DNA from: an uncultured Alphaproteobacteria bacterium | GTDB taxonomy: Bacteria; Pseudomonadota; Alphaproteobacteria; RF32; CAG-239 | Assembly (NCBI GenBank): GCA_910577095.1 | Contig: CAJTLY010000021.1 | Span: 1-19,828, forward strand | Length of the DNA stretch: 19,828 bases | Direction of reading: 5' to 3' | Shown here: positions 14,901 through 19,828 of the stretch, piece by piece | How the letters are laid out: each line of letters opens with the position of its first letter | Position numbering within the stretch: the first letter of the stretch is position 1 | The notes under the pieces: model-generated | The model's database searches: none | The model's input: the letters and a program-made list of their open reading frames with translations, nothing else | What the model was told of the DNA's origin: nothing | Made by a program: the position numbers and the translations under genes

Positions 14901-15437
14901 GACACCGCTCAAAAAAAACAAAAAGTTGACAATGACCGCCAACACCAACGCAATCACCTGATTGCGCGTCAGAGCCGACATCGTTTGCGAAATCGCCAGC
15001 ATGCATCCCGCCAGCACCCAGCTGCCGAAATAACCGAGAGCGATAACGCCGTTGTCGGGATTGCCGAGATAATTGACCGTCAGCCAAAACGGAAAAGTCA
15101 AAGCCAGAGCAATACCCGCAAAAATCCACGAAGCCAAAAACTTTCCCCACACCAGAGTCGAAACCGAAACCGGCATTGTCAACAATTGCACCACCGTTTT
15201 GCTGCGAAACTCCTCTGCCCACAACCGCATTGAAATACCGGGAATAAACAACAGATAAAGCCAGGGTTGAAAAGCGAACATTGAACCGAGATCGGCGGTT
15301 CCGCGGTCGATAAAATGACCGAAATAAACTGCAAACGAACCGTTTAACAGCAAAAAAGCAACCAGATACACATAAGCCAACGGCGAAATAAAATAGCGCC
15401 GCAATTCGTTTTTGGTCACCACCCACAATTTTTTCAT
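11973..15437 (-). CDS. Fused ABC-2 permease / GldG-type / DUF4340 membrane protein
   Basis: One uninterrupted 1154-residue frame joins three parts usually coded separately. Residues 1-240 are an ABC-2 type permease of the GldF kind, with the WVVTKNELRRYFISPLAYVY start, MRLWAEEFRSKTVVQLLTMP, and about six helices. A helix near 255-272 then leads into a GldG-like extracytoplasmic part (RRYDFSEEKLYTLTPSSRQVL; later VLMIIHPLRLTDE and LLLLDTAAEASR), which runs to a helical/coiled segment at about 755-812. Helices near 820-838 and 860-876 follow. Residues 890-1154 are a DUF4340-like domain (NRVEKISLTS, VWKLEGYP, NDWTYSSLWNLRF). GldFG proteins are known from Bacteroidetes gliding, but homologs are widespread and not gliding-specific. 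It starts directly after the ATPase stop (TAAATG). Real function unknown. Confidence 0.9.
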   Translation of the reverse strand: MKKLWVVTKNELRRYFISPLAYVYLVAFLLLNGSFAVYFGHFIDRGTADLGSMFAFQPWLYLLFIPGISMRLWAEEFRSKTVVQLLTMPVSVSTLVWGKFLASWIFAGIALALTFPFWLTVNYLGNPDNGVIALGYFGSWVLAGCMLAISQTMSALTRNQVIALVLAVIVNFLFFLSGVEYVLGFFRLFAPAAVVDMIASFSFLIHFGSITGGLLELRDVVFFASVIVLFNITTILAVSFRTSGTSRWLKSTQAGYYVLFFLLLLSAFAGLNMTANHFLQTRRYDFSEEKLYTLTPSSRQVLDNLPEPVLAKLYYSPLLGQRNPEMRLMFDRVRLLLEQFSRLAPQKFSYKIYNPQPLDDAEDEAIAAGMQPLPLVDANQNGFFGLILSDSADRHEKIPFFALERYPYLEQDLAEAVYRLYHHKKVLGLISSLPVFDTPFEGGYVSPRWNIMTEIEKLYDVKVVNKAEDLSQIDVLMIIHPLRLTDEIVAGIKHYSELGGKTLLLLDTAAEASRIFSPDNIEFYPSNLNGLDKFWGFRFYNELVVADLDNSITVDATKNYSTNPVFTQDVVQFVVPATAMNPDFAATRNLQGILFASASALVPEGNRSLFVPLIKADENSGVLSSGVVYEGKNPADLLGLFKPDGKLKFLAALLVEKNRRNPFEVIAVADTDFIYDTFWSSSRTILENNYFIPLYDNANFVLNALDYLSGDNVLVDLRGRTRKIRRFEGLEKLRKDNLRVFRTRENGIFKQIERTKTALQEVFVKKEFEGRDSFSPDELAVIAGTRQKLDDLRRELAEIRTGMHRNIEQSALVIKFVNIYLVPLLIAAALGLAGLRNFWRRRRAGTSLFQISFNREFKVAGTISLLLAAAGATSFWLSSRNAVDLYENRPVFEDLTAELNRVEKISLTSAAGSLHFYKENNVWKLEGYPCLPVYQERIRRFLASLAAAVYYEKKSDKAEYLSRFGLAPAAAKDSPATEVLLEGENGKKLADFSIGKYDIDIGRGARAAYIRFADKFQVWMVKADLIDLSTAANDWTYSSLWNLRFGRLSGFNGSNNLNRTTELVKTLLNTAFVDSAEAETEGKKVLSLKLDVENAVQTEIDIWQNEGHIYADYIFDSADKKGYLGFFAETAAKCRYEISKDNLKKIEDVVVTVR

Positions 15438-16160
15438 TTATGCCTCGTCTTCAGTAACGGTTAACCGCCGAAAAGCTTCTTCCAGATTTTTCTTTCCGCT
15501 TTCGGCAATAATTTGCGCCGGCGTGCCGTCGGCAACAATCCGCCCGGCGCTGATCAGAATAACCCGGTTGCATATCGTTTCGGCTTCTTCCAGAAGATGT
15601 GTCGAAATCATGATCGTCTTTTGACGTCCCATCCGGGCAATCAAATCGCGAATATGATGCTTCTGGTTGGGGTCCAACCCGTCGGTCGGCTCGTCCAGCA
15701 ACAAAATCGGCGGATCGGAAAGGATGCTTTGCGCAAAGCCGACCCGGCGCTGATAACCTTTGGACAGGGTTTCGATTTTCTGTGTTGCCGCATTTTCTAT
15801 TTTGGCGGTCTTAATCGCCTCGTCCACCGCCGTTTTACCCAGCAGCCGCAAGCCTGCCATGTATTCAAGAAACTCACGGACCGTCAGGTCGGGATAAAGC
15901 GGAGACCCTTCGGGCAGAAAACCGATATCGTTTTTCACCGCCAGCGGAAAATCGCGGATATTGCGGCCGCGGATAAAAATATTGCCGCGGCTCGGCGCCA
16001 GATATCCGGCAATCATATTCATCAACGTCGATTTGCCGGCGCCGTTGGGTCCCAAAAGAGCAATCACTTCGCCCTCCGCAGCCTTAAAACTGATGTTGTC
16101 GACCGCCCGAACGGCGTCATAATTTTTGCTCAAATCGCAAACTTCGATATTCGCCGCCAT
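15438..16160 (-). CDS. ABC transporter ATP-binding protein (GldA/CcmA-type)
   Basis: 240-residue ATPase of a bacterial ABC system. Walker A GPNGAGKST at 37-45, signature LSKGYQRRVG from 132, Walker B ILLLDEPTDGLDP with D156 and E157, and the switch histidine H188 in ISTHLLEEAE are all present. The FLPEGSPLYPDLTVREFLEYMA stretch after the Q-loop region is typical of the ABC-2 group paired with GldF-like permeases. It stops exactly where the 1154-residue fusion protein starts, so the pair makes a complete transporter or ABC machine. C-terminal residues (AEEAFRRLT-like, in fact LEEAFRRLTVTEDEA) match the usual end. Upstream is the rRNA methyltransferase gene, 9 bases away, on the same strand. 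Confidence 0.95.
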   Translation of the reverse strand: MAANIEVCDLSKNYDAVRAVDNISFKAAEGEVIALLGPNGAGKSTLMNMIAGYLAPSRGNIFIRGRNIRDFPLAVKNDIGFLPEGSPLYPDLTVREFLEYMAGLRLLGKTAVDEAIKTAKIENAATQKIETLSKGYQRRVGFAQSILSDPPILLLDEPTDGLDPNQKHHIRDLIARMGRQKTIMISTHLLEEAETICNRVILISAGRIVADGTPAQIIAESGKKNLEEAFRRLTVTEDEA

Positions 16161-16169
16161 CGGATTCTC

Positions 16170-16892
16170 CTATTTTCGGTTAATCTCATACAAAACCACC
16201 GCCGCCGCGGTCGATACGTTCAAGCTTTCCACCTGCGGATTGATCGGCAGCCGCACCGTCATGTCGCACGACTCTTCAACCAGGCGCCGCATGCCGGCCC
16301 CTTCACTGCCCATAACCACCGCCAGTTTTCCGTCCTTGGGCAGGGTGCTGACGTCGGCGGTGGCATAACCGTCCATTCCGACCGTCCAAAAGCCTTCTTT
16401 TTTCAACTTGTCAATAGCCCGCGAAAGGTTGGTAACCCGGCAGACCGGCACCAATTCAAAAGTTCCGGCAGCCGCTTTGAGCAGCGCCCCGCTTTCCTGC
16501 GGCGAATTTTTATCCTGCACCACCAGCGCCAACGCGTTAAAAGCCGCGCAGGAGCGGATAATGGCACCGATGTTTTGCGGATCGGTCACCTGATCCAGAA
16601 GCAGAACGCAGGCGCTTTCGTTCGGGCGCGCCTGTTCGCACAATTCTTCCAAAGAAATCCCCGGCAGCATTTCGGCTATCGCCGCCATTCCCTGATGAAC
16701 GGCATCCCGGGGCAGCAATTTTTCCAACTCACGGCGTTCGACGGTCATGATCTTATTATCGGGCAGCCGTCCTTTAAGTTCGGCGGCATTTTCTTTCAGG
16801 CACATCACCCGCACGATTTTACGCCGCGGATTGTTCAGCGCCGCACAAACGGCATGCCGGCCGTAAATAACCACCTGATTTTTGTTTTGCAT
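16170..16892 (-). CDS. rlmB: 23S rRNA 2'-O-methyltransferase of the SpoU/TrmH family (RlmB type)
   Basis: 240-residue SPOUT methyltransferase. RlmB methylates the ribose of G2251 in the peptidyl-transferase region of 23S rRNA using SAM. The N-terminal part (YGRHAVCAALNNPRRKIVRV, HQGMAAIAE) is the RNA-binding substrate domain of about 90 residues. The knotted catalytic domain shows the three family motifs: LDQVTDPQNIGAIIRSCAAF with the conserved N and R, VMGSEGAGMRRL, and LPINPQVESLNVSTAAAVVL. GAGGAG lies 9 bases before the ATG. Length is normal. The RNA position is inferred from the family; other SpoU members methylate other sites. First gene before the ABC ATPase, 9 bases away, so possibly cotranscribed with it. 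Confidence 0.92.
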   Translation of the reverse strand: MQNKNQVVIYGRHAVCAALNNPRRKIVRVMCLKENAAELKGRLPDNKIMTVERRELEKLLPRDAVHQGMAAIAEMLPGISLEELCEQARPNESACVLLLDQVTDPQNIGAIIRSCAAFNALALVVQDKNSPQESGALLKAAAGTFELVPVCRVTNLSRAIDKLKKEGFWTVGMDGYATADVSTLPKDGKLAVVMGSEGAGMRRLVEESCDMTVRLPINPQVESLNVSTAAAVVLYEINRK

Positions 16893-16976
16893 TTTGTTTT
16901 CTCCTCATAAGCCTTTGCCGTTTAACCGTAAACCGCGCCGCGAATAAAAAATATTCAATAATAACGATAATGACCG
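16893..16976. other. Short gap between HAD phosphatase and rlmB
   Basis: Eighty-four bases between two minus-strand genes. It holds an AT-rich stretch (ATAAAAAATATTCAATAATAA) and a small perfect palindrome GTTTA-ACCG-TAAAC at 16920-16933. No run of T follows a stem on the minus strand, so it does not read as a terminator. It may carry the rlmB promoter. Nothing else is visible. Confidence 0.3.
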
Positions 16977-17627
16977 TCAGTCGATTTTTTCAAGGAAATC
17001 AATGACCGCCGTCAAACTGTCAACTTTAAGGGTCGGCTGCGCGCCGCCGTACTTGTGTTTCGGATCATAAATGACCGCCGCTGCTTTGCCGCCGTCATGA
17101 TCATAACAGGCAGCGGTTTTAACATCGGCTTCGCCGTCGCCGATAACGACAATCCGCTCCGCCGGCGGCAGACAATTGTCAAATACGGCATGACAGGCCG
17201 TCGGATGAGGTTTGTCCTGCTCATATTCTCCGGCCGCCACCACTTTTTTAAAATAAGCGCCGAAACCCAGCTTTTCTATTTCTTCGTGAATAAAACGGGT
17301 CTTTTTGTTGGTAATCAGATAAATTTCCATCCCGGCCCGCCGACAGTACTCCAACAGTTCGGCCGCACCCGGCATCGCGGCCAGACGATCGGTATGATAT
17401 TTTTGAATATATTCGTAAAAATAAACAGCCGCTTCATCCCGGCGTTCTTTAAAAATATGTCCCAGAGTGTCTTTATTTTGCAGGGTACTGGTAATCCTTT
17501 TGACTTCGTCATAGGGAATCCTCAACAGTCCCATTTTGTCAAAGGTGTAATCATATGCCGCCGAAATCACCGGATAAGTGTCTGCCAGCGTTCCGTCCCA
17601 ATCAAATACCGCGTATTTATGCTTCAT
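16977..17627 (-). CDS. HAD-superfamily phosphatase, phosphoglycolate-phosphatase-like (MupP candidate)
   Basis: 216-residue cytoplasmic phosphomonoesterase. The four HAD motifs are visible: FDWDGTLADT with nucleophile D9 and acid/base D11; LITNKKT (motif II); EQDKPHP with the motif III lysine; and VIGDGEADVKTA (motif IV Asp pair). A helical cap lies between about residues 15 and 80, the C1-cap layout of Gph-like enzymes. A strong AAGGAGG site precedes the ATG. The gene is divergent from the MurNAc kinase/uridylyltransferase fusion, 86 bases away. MupP, the MurNAc-6-phosphate phosphatase that feeds AmgK-MurU, belongs to this Gph-like group, so MupP is a reasonable guess; phosphoglycolate phosphatase or another sugar phosphatase is equally compatible with the motifs. 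Confidence 0.88.
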   Translation of the reverse strand: MKHKYAVFDWDGTLADTYPVISAAYDYTFDKMGLLRIPYDEVKRITSTLQNKDTLGHIFKERRDEAAVYFYEYIQKYHTDRLAAMPGAAELLEYCRRAGMEIYLITNKKTRFIHEEIEKLGFGAYFKKVVAAGEYEQDKPHPTACHAVFDNCLPPAERIVVIGDGEADVKTAACYDHDGGKAAAVIYDPKHKYGGAQPTLKVDSLTAVIDFLEKID

Positions 17628-17713
17628 GATCCCTCCTTGTTTTAAGGATATTTTAAAGCTTCGCGCCTATGCTCTGCTTTAGGCGAATAATAACATTTCA
17701 GGAGTTGTGGTCA
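17628..17713. promoter_or_regulatory. Divergent gap with a 6-base-arm palindrome
   Basis: Between the HAD phosphatase (-) and the AmgK-MurU fusion (+) lies CGCCTA (17664-17669), a 10-base loop, and TAGGCG (17680-17685). It could be a hairpin or a dimeric operator; the arms are perfect but short. The plus-strand gene has AGGAG at 17699-17703. No clear -35/-10 pair is evident. Confidence 0.35.
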
Positions 17714-19420
17714 ATGGAAAATCTCAACCGTACCGCAAAAATGCAACACTTTATCCGTAAACATTCCGCTGCCGATTTTGAGATTCGGCCTTTAACGGCC
17801 GACGCTTCCAGTCGTAAATATTACCGTGCTTTTTTTGCCGGGGGCGCCACCGCCGTTGTGATGGACGACGAAGGCTGCCGCTGCCGGACCCGCGAGTTTG
17901 TCGAACTTTCCGACTTTCTGCGCAGCCGCGGCGTATATGTTCCGGCGGTTACGGCCAAAGATTTTGACAACGGATTTCTGCTGCTGGAAGACCTCGGCGA
18001 CCTTACAGTTACCAAAGCGCTCACCGCCGACAATGAAATGACGCTTTATCAAAAAGCGGGAGAAGCGATTGCCAAAATCGCCGCCATACGTGAAAGGCCG
18101 CAATGTGCCGGTGAGTTGTCACGCCGTCGCATCATTGACGACGTTCGTCTGTTTACCCAATGGTATTTTCCGATGGCTGCAGGTTTTCCGTTGCCCGATG
18201 ACGCCGAAAAAGAATTTCTCGAAATATTCGAACGCCTGTCAGAAATGGCTTTTCGTGTTCCGCAACGTTTGGTTCTGTGGGACTATCATATTGACAACAT
18301 CATGCTGCCGCCCGGTCATGCCGATTGCGCCGTTATCGACTTTCAGGATGCGATGTGGGGACCGTTGACTTATGACATTGTCAGCCTGTTGGCCGCCGAT
18401 CGCCGCGCTGCTTCGCCGCAAGTCATTGCCGCGGTCAAAGATTCTTTTTTTGCCGCACTCGAAAATGTTCGTCGTCAGGATTTTGAAGATTCCTTCGCCT
18501 TTTTGTCAATGTATCGCCATCTGCGGGTTTTGGGACGTTTTACCACTTTAAGCATGGTAAATCAAAAAGAGCGTTATCTGCAGTACGTTCCGCAAACATG
18601 GCAAATGCTTGAACAGGCGCTCGCTTATCCCAAACTGGCCGAGATGCGCCAGTGGCTGGAGCGCCGGATGCCGCAGGAACTGCGCCGACTGCCTGCCCGC
18701 AAACCGATAAAACAGGCCATGGTGATGGCCGCCGGCCGCGGCACCCGGATGCAAAACCTGACCGATGACTGTCCAAAGCCGTTGATAAGAGTCGGTAACC
18801 GTGCGCTGATCGACTACAATTTCGACCGCCTGAAAGAAGCGAACATCCGCAATATCGTCGTCAACCTTTGTTACAAAGGCGAAATGATCCGCGAACATCT
18901 CTTGAGCGTTCATCCCGATTTTGAAATCCGTTTTTCCGAAGAGGCCGAAGCCCTCGAAACCGGAGGCGGCGTCAAAAAAGCGTTGCCGCTGTTATCCGAT
19001 CCCGCCTTTTTTGTGATTAACAGCGACGTTTTTTATATTGACCGCGGCTACAAACCGGCTTTGTGGCGTATGATTGATGCCTGGGACGAAAATAAATATG
19101 ATATTCTGCTGCTGCTCCAAAAATTAGAAGATGTGTGCGGCGACCGCGGCATCGGCGACTATCGGATCGACCGCAACGGCGCACCGGAACGCAACGCTGC
19201 CAAAACAGCCGGCTTTCCTTATATGTTCGGCGGCGTTTCGATTGTCAGTCGCAAAATTTTTGACGGCATTGAAAGCGAAAAATTTTCGCTGCGCGATTTG
19301 TTTGACGTGGCACAAAGTCGCGGAAAGCTTGGGTTTGTCGTCAATGAAGCCGAATTTTTCCATGTCGGCACCCCCGCTGCGCTTGAGGCGGCCGAAATAA
19401 AAATTCACAGGCATAAATAA
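17714..19420 (+). CDS. Fused MurNAc/GlcNAc anomeric kinase and MurNAc-1-phosphate uridylyltransferase (AmgK-MurU)
   Basis: 568 residues from the ATG at 17714; the frame opens 15 codons earlier, but AGGAG 10 bases upstream supports this start. Residues 1-330 are an AmgK-like kinase of the aminoglycoside-phosphotransferase fold: DASSRKYYR (30-38), the catalytic loop LWDYHIDN with H192, D194 and N195, and VIDFQDAMWGPLTYDIVSLL with D209. Residues 335-568 are a MurU-like nucleotidyltransferase: MVMAAGRGTRM (336-346), CPKPL with K355, ETGGGV (415-420) and NSDV with D438, then FFHVGTP near the end. AmgK phosphorylates MurNAc at C1 and MurU converts the product to UDP-MurNAc, bypassing early murein synthesis and giving resistance to fosfomycin in species that have the route. 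The two are usually adjacent separate genes. No TsaE domain is present. Confidence 0.92.
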   Translation: MENLNRTAKMQHFIRKHSAADFEIRPLTADASSRKYYRAFFAGGATAVVMDDEGCRCRTREFVELSDFLRSRGVYVPAVTAKDFDNGFLLLEDLGDLTVTKALTADNEMTLYQKAGEAIAKIAAIRERPQCAGELSRRRIIDDVRLFTQWYFPMAAGFPLPDDAEKEFLEIFERLSEMAFRVPQRLVLWDYHIDNIMLPPGHADCAVIDFQDAMWGPLTYDIVSLLAADRRAASPQVIAAVKDSFFAALENVRRQDFEDSFAFLSMYRHLRVLGRFTTLSMVNQKERYLQYVPQTWQMLEQALAYPKLAEMRQWLERRMPQELRRLPARKPIKQAMVMAAGRGTRMQNLTDDCPKPLIRVGNRALIDYNFDRLKEANIRNIVVNLCYKGEMIREHLLSVHPDFEIRFSEEAEALETGGGVKKALPLLSDPAFFVINSDVFYIDRGYKPALWRMIDAWDENKYDILLLLQKLEDVCGDRGIGDYRIDRNGAPERNAAKTAGFPYMFGGVSIVSRKIFDGIESEKFSLRDLFDVAQSRGKLGFVVNEAEFFHVGTPAALEAAEIKIHRHK

Positions 19421-19428
19421 AAAAGGTG

Positions 19429-19457
19429 TTGACAACTTGAGCAAAATGCTATTATTT
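19429..19457 (+). promoter_or_regulatory. Candidate sigma70-type promoter of the tRNA-tuf operon
   Basis: A perfect TTGACA at 19429-19434 lies 9 bases after the AmgK-MurU stop. TTATTT (19452-19457) follows at 17 bases, and TATTAT (19450-19455) at 15. A consensus -35 just ahead of a tRNA/EF-Tu cluster fits strong, growth-linked transcription. No terminator separates it from the upstream gene. Confidence 0.6.
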
Positions 19458-19517
19458 GCAAGAATGAAATTTGCAAAAAGGATTTCAACTCCTTTTTCCC
19501 TCAGTCTGAATTTTCAT

Positions 19518-19603
19518 GGAGGGGTGGCAGAGCGGTCAAATGCAACGGACTGTAAATCCGTCGACTTTAGTCTACGAAAGTTCGAATCTTTCCCCCTCCA
19601 CCA
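19518..19603 (+). tRNA. tRNA-Tyr (anticodon GTA), CCA encoded
   Basis: Class II tRNA of 86 bases. The acceptor stem GGAGGGG (19518-19524) pairs with CCCCTCC (19593-19599), followed by A and a genomic CCA. Anticodon stem ACGGA/TCCGT encloses loop CTGTAAA with anticodon GTA. The long variable arm forms GACT-TT-AGTC. The T arm is GAAAG-TTCGAAT-CTTTC. First gene of a tRNA-Tyr, tRNA-Gly, tuf cluster. Confidence 0.95.
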
Positions 19604-19641
19604 TTTTAATTCGACGGGCTTGATGCAAGAACATTCTTTGC

Positions 19642-19715
19642 GCGGGTGTAGCTCAATGGTAGAGCAGAAGCCTTCCAAGCTTATGACGGGGGTTCGATTC
19701 CCCTCACCCGCTCCA
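19642..19715 (+). tRNA. tRNA-Gly (anticodon TCC), CCA encoded
   Basis: Class I tRNA of 74 bases. GCGGGTG (19642-19648) pairs with CACCCGC (19705-19711), then T and genomic CCA. The anticodon loop is CTTCCAA, anticodon TCC. The D stem is GCTC/GAGC and the T arm GGGGG-TTCGATT-CCCCT. In the anticodon stem the outermost pair (GAAGC with GCTTA) is G against A, a mismatch at 27:43. It lies 38 bases after tRNA-Tyr and 51 bases before tuf. Confidence 0.95.
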
Positions 19716-19766
19716 AATTTTTGATCAAGATTTTGGTTTTAACAACACAAATAGGAAGACAGATAA

Positions 19767-19828
19767 ATGGCAAAAGAGAAATTTGAAAGAAGCAAGCCGC
19801 ACTGCAACATCGGTACGATCGGTCACGT
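19767..19828 (+). CDS. tuf: Elongation factor Tu, 5' end only
   Basis: The window ends after 20 codons of an ATG-started frame reading MAKEKFERSKPHCNIGTIGH. This is the EF-Tu N-terminus up to the start of the GTP-binding loop (GHVDHGKT in the family). EF-Tu carries aminoacyl-tRNA to the ribosome. AGGAAG lies 8-13 bases upstream. The position after tRNA-Tyr and tRNA-Gly matches the tufB-type locus of many proteobacteria. Cysteine replaces the usual valine in KPHVNIGTIG. The rest lies beyond the edge. Confidence 0.95.
   Translation, partial: MAKEKFERSKPHCNIGTIGH

Noticed and set aside
14475..15233. 252-codon plus-strand frame inside the ABC fusion gene
   Set aside because: Low-complexity Gln/Arg/His-rich composition, antisense to clear permease motifs; a codon-bias shadow.
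15513..16910. 465-codon plus-strand frame across the ABC ATPase and rlmB genes
   Set aside because: Antisense to two genes with complete motif sets and spanning the gap between them; no domain and biased composition.
17669..17713. Upstream ATG at 17669 for the AmgK-MurU fusion
   Set aside because: The extra 15 residues lack similarity to the family, the codon lies inside the palindrome, and the ATG at 17714 has AGGAG at good spacing.

Overview
The window is a compact, gene-dense chromosomal segment of an alphaproteobacterium. The main pointers are a GapR-type nucleoid protein, the three-gene (pntAA-pntAB-pntB) form of the proton-pumping transhydrogenase, an AmgK/MurU-type MurNAc salvage enzyme, and a tRNA-Tyr/tRNA-Gly/tuf cluster whose EF-Tu begins MAKEKFERSKPHCNIGTIGH. 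I cannot place it more finely from sequence alone; an uncultured, host-associated or environmental lineage is possible. Codon use is even across the genes, and I see no insertion sequence, prophage, CRISPR array or island border. No gap between genes exceeds about 165 bases.

Layout. 1-1385 (-): 3'-truncated pyruvate kinase. 1547-1789 (+): GapR-like protein. 1784-2831 (-): two half-size chromate (CHR) transporters. 2912-5559 (+): pntAA-pntAB-pntB, with an unusually short PntAA. 5596-6739 (-): TetR-type regulator followed by a membrane protein with an HEMMH metalloprotease motif. 6837-9983 (+): a secreted unknown protein, a Mur ligase of the Mpl/MurC type and an LdcA-type L,D-carboxypeptidase. 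9966-10646 (-): a second membrane protein with an HELTH motif. 10779-11066 (+): small acidic unknown protein. 11072-17627 (-): CDF metal exporter, a 1154-residue permease-GldG-DUF4340 fusion, its ABC ATPase, an RlmB-type rRNA methyltransferase and a HAD phosphatase. 17714-19420 (+): a fused MurNAc kinase/uridylyltransferase (AmgK-MurU). 19429-19828 (+): a consensus-like promoter, tRNA-Tyr(GTA), tRNA-Gly(TCC) and the start of tuf.

A functional theme is peptidoglycan recycling. LdcA would trim recycled tetrapeptide to tripeptide. The Mpl-type ligase would join tripeptide to UDP-MurNAc. AmgK-MurU would make UDP-MurNAc from MurNAc. The divergently placed HAD phosphatase is a candidate for the MurNAc-6-phosphate phosphatase step (MupP). 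These genes lie in two clusters about 7 kb apart; that they act together is inference from family knowledge.

The features most worth a second look are the triple fusion of the gliding-type ABC system, the AmgK-MurU fusion with its HAD neighbour, the PntAA that lacks the mobile-loop segment, and two distantly similar HExxH membrane proteins, one of them tied to a TetR regulator with a palindromic candidate operator.
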